In this document: positions 25,930 to 34,290 of the stretch, in pieces | Layout of the letters: each line of letters starts with the position of its first letter | Numbering within the stretch: the stretch's first letter is position 1 | Made by a program: the position numbers and the translations under genes | Assembly (NCBI GenBank): GCA_031400505.1 | Contig: JANNPZ010000090.1 | Coordinates: 44,342 to 108,341, forward strand | Length of the DNA: 64,000 nt | Source: JAIYDJ01 sp031400505 | GTDB taxonomy: Bacteria > Pseudomonadota > Alphaproteobacteria > Rhodobacterales > Rhodobacteraceae | Direction: 5' to 3' | Notes under the pieces: model-generated | What the model saw: the letters and a program-made list of their open reading frames with translations, nothing else | Told to the model about the DNA's origin: nothing | Databases searched by the model: none

Positions 25930-26201
25930 CGGTTCGTTTGTCAGGCAAATTGGTCTGCGCCACTGCGGGCCAGGCGGAACTGGTGGCGCGGTATCTGCCC
26001 ACCCACATCGCCCTTAGCCGCGCTTCGGAGGGCTGTCTCAGCTTTGACGTGACGCGCAGTGATGACCCGCTGATCTGGTTTGTCGCGGAAACATTCCGGG
26101 ACCGTGCAGCCTTTGACGCGCATCAGATCCGCAGTCGGGCGTCAGAGTGGTTTCACAAGACCACGGACATCACCCGCGTCTACCAAGTGACAGAAGATTA
26201 G
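25926..26201 (+). CDS. Antibiotic-biosynthesis-monooxygenase (ABM) domain protein
   Basis: 91 residues, a single dimeric alpha/beta (ferredoxin-like) ABM domain. The conserved features are an N-terminal strand, ALSRASEGCLSFDVTRS, and a central LIWFVAETFRDRAAFDAH followed by a helix ending in Phe-His. Members include quinol monooxygenases (YgiN) and haem-degrading enzymes, but many are unassigned. It starts in the ATGA overlap with guaA, so is translated with it. Confidence 0.8.
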   Translation: MTVRLSGKLVCATAGQAELVARYLPTHIALSRASEGCLSFDVTRSDDPLIWFVAETFRDRAAFDAHQIRSRASEWFHKTTDITRVYQVTED

Positions 26202-26291
26202 CCGGTTTTTGGTAGGTCACGCCTGCCGCGGGATGAATTTTCACCATTTGCAATTTCGTTCCTATGCGTGGGCGAAAGTCCGATGCTAAGC

Positions 26292-26305
26292 TTGACACAG
26301 ATCAA
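26292..26305. promoter_or_regulatory. FNR/FnrL-type box TTGAC-ACAG-ATCAA
   Basis: Matches the FNR-family consensus TTGAT-N4-ATCAA with one change (C for T), a form also used by FnrL sites in Rhodobacter. It lies 92 bases upstream of the TRAP small subunit ATG; a TAATTG 17 bases after the TTGACA could be a -10 element, so the box would overlap the -35. Oxygen-linked control of the TRAP permease genes is inferred. Confidence 0.6.
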
Positions 26306-26396
26306 AGCGCCGCATAATTGGCAAACTATTCTTACCACTTTGTCGGGGCAACCCGGAATCAAAAAGTGGAAGATCACAAAAGGGAGGAGAACACCC

Positions 26397-27026
26397 ATGC
26401 ATCCCCTGTTGCCGCTTGCGCGGTTAATCGACAACATAAACGAGGCGATCGGAAAGGCCGTGATGTGGCTGATCTTCATCGCCGTGATGGTCAGCGCCGG
26501 AAACGCGATCATCCGCAAACTGTTCAACATGTCGTCGAACTCGTGGCTTGAACTGCAGTGGTATCTGTTCGGGGGAGCCTTCCTGCTCGCCTCGGCCTAT
26601 ACGCTGAAGCAGAACGAGCATATCCGCATCGACATCTTTTACGGCACCCGCACCCGGATGACCCAGCACTGGATCGACCTTGTCGGCCATGCCCTGTTCA
26701 CCCTGCCGTTCGTCCTTCTGATGTCCTGGATGCTGGTTCCCTATGCCTGGAACGCCTACAGCATCGGGCAGATTTCCACAAACTCGGGCGGGCTGATCAT
26801 CTGGCCGGCGCGCGCGATGCTTGCGGTCGGTTTTATCCTGCTGACCTTCCAGGCGATATCGGAAATCATCAAGAAAATCGCGGTGATGCGCGGCGAGATG
26901 GAAGACCCGACGCCGTTCATTTCGGCCCATGAGGCCGCCGAGCTTGAAGGGGCCGCCCTTGCCGCCGAAGTGGCCCGTCTGGCCGCCGAAGAAGAAGAAC
27001 GCGCCAAGGGAGGTCACCGCAAATGA
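26397..27026 (+). CDS. TRAP transporter small permease (DctQ/TakQ type)
   Basis: 209 residues from the ATG at 26397, which follows GGGAGGAGA; the upstream extension of the frame lacks a ribosome binding site. Four hydrophobic segments (about 20-40, 55-75, 95-115, 140-165) are seen, with LMSWMLVPYAWNAYSIGQIS in the third-to-fourth region and a hydrophilic Ala/Glu-rich tail (AALAAEVARLAAEEEERAKG) exposed to the cytoplasm. It pairs with the large subunit by an ATGA overlap. The binding protein encoded at 28880-29986 is TakP-like, so 2-oxoacids are the likely cargo. Confidence 0.93.
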   Translation: MHPLLPLARLIDNINEAIGKAVMWLIFIAVMVSAGNAIIRKLFNMSSNSWLELQWYLFGGAFLLASAYTLKQNEHIRIDIFYGTRTRMTQHWIDLVGHALFTLPFVLLMSWMLVPYAWNAYSIGQISTNSGGLIIWPARAMLAVGFILLTFQAISEIIKKIAVMRGEMEDPTPFISAHEAAELEGAALAAEVARLAAEEEERAKGGHRK

Positions 27027-28744
27027 TTGAAATGATCGCACACAGCATGGCGCCGATCATGTTCGCGTCGCTGGTGGTGTTCTTGCTGCTGGGATACCCG
27101 GTGGCGTTTTCGCTGGCGGCGAACGGGCTGCTGTTCTTTGCCATCGGGGTCTGGATGGCCCCCTACTCCGACAACACGATCACCCTCGACTGGCCCCTTT
27201 TGTACACCATGCCCCAACGATTGTGGGGGGTAATGTCGAACGAGACGCTTCTGGCCATTCCCTTCTTTACCTTCATGGGGATCGTGCTTGAACGATCCGG
27301 GATGGCCGAGGATCTTCTGGACACCATCGGCCAGTTGTTCGGGCCGATTCGCGGGGGCCTCGCCTATGCGGTGATCTTCGTGGGCGCGCTCCTTGCGGCC
27401 ACCACGGGCGTCGTTGCGGCAAGCGTGATCGCGATGGGTCTGATCTCGCTGCCGATCATGTTGCGGTATGGTTATGACCGTAGGGTGGCGTCGGGGGTGA
27501 TCGCGGCATCCGGGACGCTGGCGCAGATCATTCCGCCGTCTCTGGTCCTGATCGTGTTGGCCGACCAATTGGGCCGCTCGGTGGGCGACATGTATGCCGC
27601 CGCCTTGTATCCGGGTCTGATTCTGACCGGGTTCTATGTGCTTTACGTCTTCCTCGTGTCGATCTTCCGCCCCAGCTTCGTTCCCGCCCTGCCGCCCGAG
27701 GCGCGCACATTGGGGTCGGGCATCGGCACGCTGATCATCGCCATCGCGGTCTGCATCGGCATCGGATACGGAGCACACGTCTGGCTTTACCCGACCCAAG
27801 GGTCCAATGCCGACATTCTTGGCGGTACCATCGGGGTCATCGTGATCTATGTCTATGCGATGATCGACAAATCGACGGGGATGAACACCATGTCGCGCCT
27901 TGCGCAACAGGTAATCATCGTGCTGATCCCGCCGCTGGCGCTGATCTTCCTGGTGCTCGGCACGATCTTCCTCGGCATTGCCACGCCGACCGAAGGCGGG
28001 GCGATGGGGGCTGTAGGCGCGATGCTGCTGGCCGCGATGAAGAACCGACTGAACTTCGGGGTCATCAGTCAGGCGCTGGCTTCGACCACCCGGCTGTCGG
28101 CCTTCGTCATGTTCATCCTGATCGGCGCGCGGGTGTTCTCGCTGTCGTTCTACGGGGTGAACGGCCACATCTGGGTTGAGGAGTTGCTGGTCGGCGTGCC
28201 GGGCGGGGCGACGGGGTTCCTGATATTCGTGTCGGTGCTTATCTTCCTGTTGGCCTTCTTCCTTGATTTCTTCGAGTTGGCCTTCATCGTCGTGCCCTTG
28301 CTGATCGCCCCGGCCGAGGCACTGGGGATCGATCTGATCTGGCTCGGGATCATCCTGGGGGTCAACATGCAGACCTCGTTCATGCACCCGCCCTTCGGCT
28401 TTGCGCTGTTCTATCTGCGAAGCGTTGCACCCAAGTCGCCCTATACCGACAAGGTGACGGGCAAGCGGACCGACGGTGTCAGCACAGCGCAGATCTATTG
28501 GGGTGCCGTGCCGTTCGTGATCATCCAGGTGATCATGGTCGGCGTGGTGATCGGCTTCCCGCAACTGGTGATGCACTACAAGGGACCGCCGATTGATCCC
28601 TCGAAAGTCCAGATCACCATCCCGACCTTGCCGACCATCGGCGCGCCGGGCGGGATTGGCGGGGCACCAATTCTGGGCGCACCCGTGTTGGGAGCGCCAC
28701 AACTTGGGGCGCCGCAGCTTGGGGCACCCGTGGTCAATCCCTGA
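27023..28744 (+). CDS. TRAP transporter large permease (DctM/TakM type)
   Basis: 573 residues with about twelve hydrophobic segments, the ion-coupled transport subunit. Family marks are FTFMGIVLERSGMAEDLLDT near 80, GALLAATTGVVAASVIAMG near 120 and SGTLAQIIPPSLVLIVLADQ near 160. After the last membrane segment (about 500-520) there is an unusual hydrophilic tail of about 35 residues made of LGAP-like repeats (GAPILGAPVLGAPQLGAPQL), not part of the TRAP fold. The gene overlaps the small subunit by ATGA and is closed by a terminator. Confidence 0.95.
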   Translation: MIEMIAHSMAPIMFASLVVFLLLGYPVAFSLAANGLLFFAIGVWMAPYSDNTITLDWPLLYTMPQRLWGVMSNETLLAIPFFTFMGIVLERSGMAEDLLDTIGQLFGPIRGGLAYAVIFVGALLAATTGVVAASVIAMGLISLPIMLRYGYDRRVASGVIAASGTLAQIIPPSLVLIVLADQLGRSVGDMYAAALYPGLILTGFYVLYVFLVSIFRPSFVPALPPEARTLGSGIGTLIIAIAVCIGIGYGAHVWLYPTQGSNADILGGTIGVIVIYVYAMIDKSTGMNTMSRLAQQVIIVLIPPLALIFLVLGTIFLGIATPTEGGAMGAVGAMLLAAMKNRLNFGVISQALASTTRLSAFVMFILIGARVFSLSFYGVNGHIWVEELLVGVPGGATGFLIFVSVLIFLLAFFLDFFELAFIVVPLLIAPAEALGIDLIWLGIILGVNMQTSFMHPPFGFALFYLRSVAPKSPYTDKVTGKRTDGVSTAQIYWGAVPFVIIQVIMVGVVIGFPQLVMHYKGPPIDPSKVQITIPTLPTIGAPGGIGGAPILGAPVLGAPQLGAPQLGAPVVNP

Positions 28745-28770
28745 TCCCTGGCGGATATGCGCCATCGAAT

Positions 28771-28800
28771 AGGCCGGCACCCCAGGGTGCCGGCCTTTTT
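28771..28800 (+). terminator. Terminator after TRAP large permease
   Basis: A 12-base perfect inverted repeat (AGGCCGGCACCC / GGGTGCCGGCCT) with a minimal loop, followed by a run of five T. It lies 27 bases after the stop. Confidence 0.88.
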
Positions 28801-28832
28801 CATTGTCCAGACCCCAGATGACGGACAAACGA

Positions 28833-28862
28833 AAACGGCCCCCGGTTTCCCGGGGGCCGTTT
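28833..28862 (-). terminator. Terminator after TRAP binding-protein gene
   Basis: A 13-base perfect stem (AAACGGCCCCCGG and its complement) with a 4-base loop, followed on the minus strand by TTTTCGTTT. It lies 18 bases after the takP-like stop and also backs up the plus-strand terminator. Confidence 0.88.
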
Positions 28863-28879
28863 CGCGCAATTGGCCTGGA

Positions 28880-29986
28880 TCAGAGTTTGCCAGCCTGCTG
28901 CTGCACCATCATGAAAGTGTCGTAGTTGTATTCGGCGATCTGCGCCCAAAGATACGCGTCTTTCTTGAACGCGTCCTGGCTGTCCTTGATCTTCTTGAAC
29001 GCCGGGTTGGTCGCCTTGATCTCGTCATAGACGGACTGCGCCGCATCGAAGGCAGCCGACAACACGTCCTGCGGGAACGGACGCAGTTGCGCGCCGCCAG
29101 CAACGAGACGGGTCAATGCGGTCGGGTTCTTGAAGTCGTAGTTCGCCATCATGTTGCTGTTGGCCGCCTCGCAGGCGGTTGCCAGAACACCCTGATACGC
29201 GGGCGTCAATTCGTTCCACTTGTCGAGGTTGATCATGGTGGACAGCGTCGGACCACCTTCCCACCAACCGGGATAGTAGTAGAACGGGGCCACCTTGTAG
29301 AACCCGAGCTTTTCGTCATCATAGGGGCCGACCCATTCGGCCGCATCAATGGTACCCTTTTCCAGCGACGGATAGATGTCGCCGCCAGGGATCTGCTGCG
29401 GCACAACACCCAGTTTTTCGATAATCTTGCCAGCGAAACCGCCGATCCGCATCTTCAGACCCTGAAGATCGGCAACGCTTGCGATTTCCTTGCGATACCA
29501 GCCGCCCATCTGCACGCCGGTGTTGCCGCAGGGCAGATAGTGCAGGTTCTGGGTGTGGTAGAATTCGTTCAACTGCGCAATGCCGTCGCCATAGTACAGC
29601 CAGGCGTTCATCTGGCGGTAGTTCAGGCCGAACGGCGTGGTGCAGCCCAACGCGTAGGTCGGGTCCTTGCCCCAGAAGTAATAGCTGGCGGTGTGCGTCG
29701 CCTCGATGGTGCCCGCAGACACCGGATCTGCGGTTTCCAGACCGGGAACCAATTCGCCCGCCGGGAAGACTTGCAGCGTGAAGTTGCCATCGGTCATTTC
29801 CGAAACAAAATCCGACATCGTCTGCGCGGCGCCAAAAATGGTGTCCAGCGACTTCGGGAAAGACGAAGCGACACGCCACGTCACCTTGGGGGCCTCTTGC
29901 GCGATTGCAGGCGCGGCCAGCGTGGTGGCTGCTGCCGCACCAACGCTGCCGACAGCGGCTTTGGTCAGAAAAGAACGACGATCCAT
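28880..29986 (-). CDS. takP: TRAP substrate-binding protein, TakP-like
   Basis: 368 residues. The N-terminus MDRRSFLTKAAVGSVGAAAA with a following APAIAQ is a Tat-type signal peptide cleaved after AIA-Q or nearby. The mature start KVTWRVASSFPKSLDTIFG, GNTGVQMGGWYRKEI, MRIGGFAGKII and the C-terminal WAQIAEYNYDTFMMVQQQAG closely follow my memory of TakP of Rhodobacter sphaeroides, which binds pyruvate and other 2-oxoacids with sodium. The invariant substrate Arg of the family is the one in LKMRIGGF. GGGAG precedes the ATG by 6 bases. It converges with its presumed membrane partners instead of leading their operon. Confidence 0.92.
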   Translation of the reverse strand: MDRRSFLTKAAVGSVGAAAATTLAAPAIAQEAPKVTWRVASSFPKSLDTIFGAAQTMSDFVSEMTDGNFTLQVFPAGELVPGLETADPVSAGTIEATHTASYYFWGKDPTYALGCTTPFGLNYRQMNAWLYYGDGIAQLNEFYHTQNLHYLPCGNTGVQMGGWYRKEIASVADLQGLKMRIGGFAGKIIEKLGVVPQQIPGGDIYPSLEKGTIDAAEWVGPYDDEKLGFYKVAPFYYYPGWWEGGPTLSTMINLDKWNELTPAYQGVLATACEAANSNMMANYDFKNPTALTRLVAGGAQLRPFPQDVLSAAFDAAQSVYDEIKATNPAFKKIKDSQDAFKKDAYLWAQIAEYNYDTFMMVQQQAGKL

Positions 29987-30258
29987 GCATTACTCCCTTT
30001 TTTGCAGGATTTCAGAAGAAGCCTGTCGTTTTCAGACGGCCATCTCCCTGTAGGTTAGGTTTGCACGCTTGCGACCACCTGTCCAGAGTCTCGCCGGGGC
30101 GTGAAGAAAAATCCTTGAATTCCTGATGGCAGAGACAGCTTGGGATTGATTTATCTGAGTTTCAAACTAGGCCACCCGTCGAATTTTCCTGCCTTACGGA
30201 TGATCACTGGACACCCGGCATCCAACGCCCGACAACGGCAGAATTCCCGGAAAGCAAA

Positions 30259-31167
30259 ATGTCCTCTGTCCATCAAACTCATCGCCCGCGTGCCGCTGCC
30301 TTGTGGATGACCGGGTCTATTCTCTCGTTCACTGCAATGGCTGTGGCTGGACGCGAAGTTGCGGGTTTGCACGATACATTCGAGATCATGGCAGTCCGTT
30401 CGGTTATCGGGTTGCTGATTGTGCTGATGGTCGGGTTTGCGACACGGCAACTGCACCGGATCACGGCTGTGCGTTTTGGCGGGCATCTGGTGCGCAACCT
30501 GTTCCATTTTACCGGAACAAACCTGTGGTTTCTTGCATTGGGGATGCTGCCACTTGCGCAGGTCATTGCATTGGAATTCACCTCGCCGTTGTGGGTCGTT
30601 CTGCTTGCGCCATTGATCCTGCGCGAAAAACTGACGACCCGGCAGATTTTTGCGGCGGGACTGGGATTTCTGGGCGTCCTGATCGTTGCACGCCCGGATT
30701 TCGGCAATTTCGGCGGCAGCGTCGGGTTGGGTATCTTGGCTGCAGCAGGGGCTGCGTTTTTCTTTGCCGTCTCGATCATGTTGACCAAACTGCTGACCAA
30801 AGGCGAGGCCATGATTGCCATCATGTTCTGGATGACGCTGATCCAATGCGTGTTTGGTCTTATGGGCGCTTTTTCCGATGGTTTTGTGCGCATGCCCACC
30901 GCGCAAACCATGCCATGGCTCATCCTGTTGGGTGTGGCAGGGCTAGTGGCGCATTTGTGCTTGACCACGGCGCTGTCGTTGGCACCGGCAAGTTTCGTGG
31001 TGCCGGTCGATTTCGTGCGCCTGCCATTGATCGCCGTTGTCGGTGCGGCGTTTTACGCAGAACCGCTGAGCCTGCCGGTGTTTCTGGGTGGCGGCATCAT
31101 TCTGGCAGCAATCTGGATGAATTTGCAGACCGGACTGCCGCAGGCAAAACACAGGTCAACAAGATAA
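30259..31167 (+). CDS. DMT-superfamily transporter, EamA domains
   Basis: 302 residues with ten hydrophobic segments in two EamA repeats of five. The first repeat shows LWMTGSILSFTAMAVAGREV at the N-terminus and PLAQVIALEFTSPLWVVLLA near 97-116, a typical end of repeat-half motif; the second ends in SFVVPVDFVRLPLIAVVGAA. Such proteins export metabolites across the inner membrane; the substrate cannot be predicted. Single gene, with a 272-base upstream region shared with takP. Confidence 0.9.
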   Translation: MSSVHQTHRPRAAALWMTGSILSFTAMAVAGREVAGLHDTFEIMAVRSVIGLLIVLMVGFATRQLHRITAVRFGGHLVRNLFHFTGTNLWFLALGMLPLAQVIALEFTSPLWVVLLAPLILREKLTTRQIFAAGLGFLGVLIVARPDFGNFGGSVGLGILAAAGAAFFFAVSIMLTKLLTKGEAMIAIMFWMTLIQCVFGLMGAFSDGFVRMPTAQTMPWLILLGVAGLVAHLCLTTALSLAPASFVVPVDFVRLPLIAVVGAAFYAEPLSLPVFLGGGIILAAIWMNLQTGLPQAKHRSTR

Positions 31168-31172
31168 ACACA

Positions 31173-31188
31173 GTCACAAAACTGTGAC
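31173..31188. promoter_or_regulatory. Palindrome GTCACA-AAAC-TGTGAC
   Basis: A perfect 6-base inverted repeat five bases after the EamA gene stop and about 85 bases before the porin gene. It could be a weak transcript-end hairpin or an operator; the half-site orientation (TCACA first, TGTGA second) is the reverse of a CRP site, so CRP binding is not claimed. Confidence 0.35.
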
Positions 31189-31273
31189 GCAGCGTAATTA
31201 ATTGACCGATTGGTTCTGACCTTCTACCGACGATCCTAACGAAGAAAAGTCGTGTTGTTTCGGGGGGAATCAG

Positions 31274-32359
31274 ATGAAGTATACAGCCGCGGCTTTGTCC
31301 GCACTGTTGTTGAGCACGGGCATGGTGCAGGCAGGCGGGATCGATCGGTCCACTTTGCCATTTTCGGTGCTTTATGAAAAAGGCCGGGTTGTGCAACTCG
31401 GTTTTTCCAGCGTGACACCCACCGTATCGGGCGTCGCCGGCGGCGTCCTGCAAACGGGCGACATGTCGCAAAACTATTCAACGCTGTCCTTTGCCTACAA
31501 GGCAGACCTGACAGACAAGCTTTCGTATGCGGTCATCCTGAACCAGCCCTACGGTGCCGACGCGCTTTACACCGCAGTCTACACCGGGCTCGAGGCGCAT
31601 TGGGACAGCGAACAACTGACGGCGTTGATCAAATACAACGCAACCGACCGTCTGTCGGTCTATGGCGGCCTGCGCTATCTGCAGTCGCGGGCAGAAATTT
31701 TGATCCCACCGGTATTGCTGGGGCCATTGGGGACCTACACCGCCTCGACGACCACCGATGGTAAATTCGGCTATGTGGTTGGTGCGGCGTATGAAATTCC
31801 CGACATCGCCCTGCGCGTCGGTCTGTCGTTCGAATCCGAGATCACCCACGACTTCGACACGACTGAAAGGTTTTCCGGCCTGAACGGCGGAGCGACGGTG
31901 AACGGTACGACCGAGATCATCATTCCGCAGACGATCACGCTGGATTTCCAGACCGGTGTGGCCAAGGACACGCTGGTGTTCGGGTCGGTTCGCTGGTCGG
32001 AATGGTCGCAGTGGCATGTCCGCCCGGACTATTACAACGCCGTGGTCAACGACGAAATCACCGGATTTGACGATGACGTGATCACCTATGAGTTGGGTGT
32101 GGGTCGCAAGATCAACGACAACCTGTCGATCTTCGCCCGCATCGGCTTTGAAAAGATTGAAGGCGACGTGGCGTCGCGTCTGGCCCCGACGGACGGGTAC
32201 CGCAGCATCGGCATCGGCGGCAGCTATACCAAGGACAATGTCAAAGTGACCGGCGGTATCGAGTATGTCGACGTTGGTGATGCCGTTGACGGCTCTGGCG
32301 TCCGCTTTGAAGGCAACAAGGCCATCGGCGTCGGTGTTCAGGTTCAGTTCAGCTTCTGA
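31274..32359 (+). CDS. Outer membrane protein of the FadL/OmpP1 family
   Basis: 361 residues. A signal peptide (MKYTAAALSALLLSTGMVQA, cleavage before GG) leads into a beta-barrel with alternating residues and a C-terminal aromatic end (VGVQVQFSF), as required for BAM recognition. Barrel segments such as LSIFARIGFEKIEG and ITLDFQTGVAKDTLVFGSVR follow the FadL pattern of long-chain fatty acid and hydrophobic compound transporters. The family NPA-type N-terminal hatch is not obvious, so assignment is to the family, not to fadL proper. Single gene with its own terminator. Confidence 0.85.
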   Translation: MKYTAAALSALLLSTGMVQAGGIDRSTLPFSVLYEKGRVVQLGFSSVTPTVSGVAGGVLQTGDMSQNYSTLSFAYKADLTDKLSYAVILNQPYGADALYTAVYTGLEAHWDSEQLTALIKYNATDRLSVYGGLRYLQSRAEILIPPVLLGPLGTYTASTTTDGKFGYVVGAAYEIPDIALRVGLSFESEITHDFDTTERFSGLNGGATVNGTTEIIIPQTITLDFQTGVAKDTLVFGSVRWSEWSQWHVRPDYYNAVVNDEITGFDDDVITYELGVGRKINDNLSIFARIGFEKIEGDVASRLAPTDGYRSIGIGGSYTKDNVKVTGGIEYVDVGDAVDGSGVRFEGNKAIGVGVQVQFSF

Positions 32360-32379
32360 TCCCGACACAAGACCTGCTA

Positions 32380-32407
32380 GACCCCGCATCTGTTGCGGGG
32401 TCTTTTT
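32380..32407 (+). terminator. Terminator after the FadL-like gene
   Basis: A 9-base stem (GACCCCGCA / TGCGGGGTC) with a 5-base loop followed by five T, about 20 bases after the stop. Confidence 0.9.
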
Positions 32408-32472
32408 ATCTGCTTTGCAGCCCGCCGCGACCCGGTTAATGAGGCCCAGCATCGTGCCGCAGGGAGCATGCC

Positions 32473-33342
32473 ATGATCTATGCCTCGGGGTCGGATTACC
32501 GATCGTCCGCACACAAGCGGGTGTTGTTCTTTGGGATGTCGGGCTTGGGGAAAACCCGCCTGTCCAAGACCTTGCGCGATTCGGGCGGCTGGTTTCACTA
32601 CTCGGTCGATTACCGGATCGGCACACGGTACATGGGCGAATACATCAGTGACAATTTCAAGCGCGAGGCCATGAAAGTGCCTTTGCTGCGCGAGCTTTTG
32701 ATGACCGACAGCGTCTACATCAGCTCGAACATCACCTTCGACAACCTTGCGCCGCTTTCGACCTATCTGGGCAAACCCGGTGATCCGCTGCTCGGCGGTT
32801 TGCCGTTCGTCGAATATCAGGCGCGCCAGGAACAACATCGACTGGCCGAAGTGGCAGCCCTGCATGATACCTTGCGGTTTATCGACCGAGCGCAAAGCCT
32901 TTATGGCTATGCGCATTTTGTCTGCGACAGCGGCGGGTCGATCTGCGAAGTGGCCGATCCCGATGATCCGCAGGACCCTTTACTGACTGCCCTGGCGGGG
33001 TCGATGCTGATGGTGTGGATCAAGGGGGCAGAGGCGCACAAGGCCGAACTTGCCCAGCGGTTCGACCGCAGCCCAAAGCCGATGTATTATCAACCCTCGT
33101 TTCTGGCGGAACTGTGGGCAGACTACCTCGCGCGCGAAGGTAAGGCGGCGGATGCCATCAACCCGGACGCGTTCTTGCGGTTCGGATATGCGCGCCTGCT
33201 CGATCATCGTCAGCCCCGCTATGCCGCGATGGCGCGCTGGGGCATCACAGTGACCGCCGAAGAGGTCGCCGGCGTGCACTCTGCCAGTGCTCTCGATGAT
33301 CTGATCTGCGCGGCTCTTGATCGCAACCGCGCCACCGCATAG
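32473..33342 (+). CDS. P-loop NTPase of unknown role, upstream of metA
   Basis: 289 residues. Walker A is clear (FGMSGLGKTRLSK at about 21-33) near the N-terminus, as in small nucleotide kinases or ATPases. A Walker B or lid region is less certain; FVCDSGGSICEV near 155 is a candidate for an acidic strand end and LMVWIKG near 177 looks like a core strand. The middle has an aromatic-rich segment, FHYSVDYRIGTRYMGEYIS. I recall homologues annotated only as ATPase in other Rhodobacteraceae. It ends 27 bases before metA and probably shares its transcript. No function is proposed. Confidence 0.78.
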   Translation: MIYASGSDYRSSAHKRVLFFGMSGLGKTRLSKTLRDSGGWFHYSVDYRIGTRYMGEYISDNFKREAMKVPLLRELLMTDSVYISSNITFDNLAPLSTYLGKPGDPLLGGLPFVEYQARQEQHRLAEVAALHDTLRFIDRAQSLYGYAHFVCDSGGSICEVADPDDPQDPLLTALAGSMLMVWIKGAEAHKAELAQRFDRSPKPMYYQPSFLAELWADYLAREGKAADAINPDAFLRFGYARLLDHRQPRYAAMARWGITVTAEEVAGVHSASALDDLICAALDRNRATA

Positions 33343-33369
33343 GTCGCAATCCCACACCGGAGCCATCGC

Positions 33370-34290
33370 ATGCCGATCACCCTGCCCAGCACCCTGCCCG
33401 CCTTCGACGTTCTGCGGAACGAAGGTGTCATGGTGATGTCGCCAGAACGTGCGGCGACGCAGGAAATCCGACCCTTGCGGATCGGGTTGTTGAACCTGAT
33501 GCCCAAGAAGATCCAGACCGAGAACCAGTTTGCAAGGCTGATCGGCGCGACACCGTTGCAGATCGATCTGTCGTTGATCAGGATGACCGAACATCAGACC
33601 AAGAATACCGCCGCTGCGCATATGGAGACGTTCTATCGTCCCTTTGCCGAGGTGCAGGCCGCGGGCGAAAAATTTGACGGCCTGATCATCACCGGTGCGC
33701 CGATCGAGCATCTGTCCTTCGAGGCGGTGACCTATTGGGACGAGTTGCGCGCCGTCATGGACTGGACACAGACCCATGTGCATTCGACGTTCGGCGTATG
33801 CTGGGGCGGGATGGCCATGATCTATCATTTCCACGGGGTTCAAAAGCACATGCTGGCGCGCAAGGCATTTGGCTGTTTCCGGCACACGAATGTCGCGCAG
33901 ACATCGCCGTTTCTGCGCGGGTTTTCCGATGATTGCGTCGTCCCTGTAAGCAGGTGGACCGAAGTTCGGCAGGCCGAGATCGACGCTGTGGGGTTGCGCA
34001 CTTTGCTTGCGTCAGACGACGTCGGCCCATGTCTGGTCGAGGATGCGCAGCATCGGGCGCTGTATATCTTCAACCATTTTGAATATGATCGCGATACGTT
34101 GAAGCTGGAATATGACCGAGACGTTGCGGGCGGGTCTGTCATTGACGTACCGGTGAACTATTATCCTGATGCTGATGCCCGGCGTGCGCCGCTCAACCGC
34201 TGGCGCAGCCACGCGCATCTGCTTTATGGCAATTGGATCAACGAGATGTATCAGACAACGCCTTATGACATCGCGCAGATTGGTTCTTAA
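33370..34290 (+). CDS. metA: Homoserine O-acyltransferase MetA
   Basis: 306 residues, standard for the MetA (HTS) family, which acylates homoserine as the first committed step of methionine synthesis. Motifs: LNLMPKKIQTENQFARLIG (about 41-59), ITGAPIEHL near 106-114, the nucleophile Cys in FGVCWGGMAM (about 140-149) and the catalytic His/Glu in FNHFEYDRDTL (about 235-245). MetA enzymes of this type from many non-enteric bacteria use acetyl-CoA rather than succinyl-CoA; the residue after the nucleophile alone does not decide this. No SAM riboswitch was recognised upstream. Confidence 0.95.
   Translation: MPITLPSTLPAFDVLRNEGVMVMSPERAATQEIRPLRIGLLNLMPKKIQTENQFARLIGATPLQIDLSLIRMTEHQTKNTAAAHMETFYRPFAEVQAAGEKFDGLIITGAPIEHLSFEAVTYWDELRAVMDWTQTHVHSTFGVCWGGMAMIYHFHGVQKHMLARKAFGCFRHTNVAQTSPFLRGFSDDCVVPVSRWTEVRQAEIDAVGLRTLLASDDVGPCLVEDAQHRALYIFNHFEYDRDTLKLEYDRDVAGGSVIDVPVNYYPDADARRAPLNRWRSHAHLLYGNWINEMYQTTPYDIAQIGS

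Noticed and set aside
27014..28828. 604-codon frame opposite the TRAP permease
   Set aside because: His/Asp/Arg-rich shadow frame typical of high-GC antisense; no domain.
31173..31188. CRP site before the FadL-like gene
   Set aside because: The half-sites are in the reverse order (TCACA then TGTGA) compared with a CRP site.
32360..33369. SAM-II type riboswitch before metA
   Set aside because: No matching stem or conserved core was seen in the short leader before metA or before the NTPase gene.
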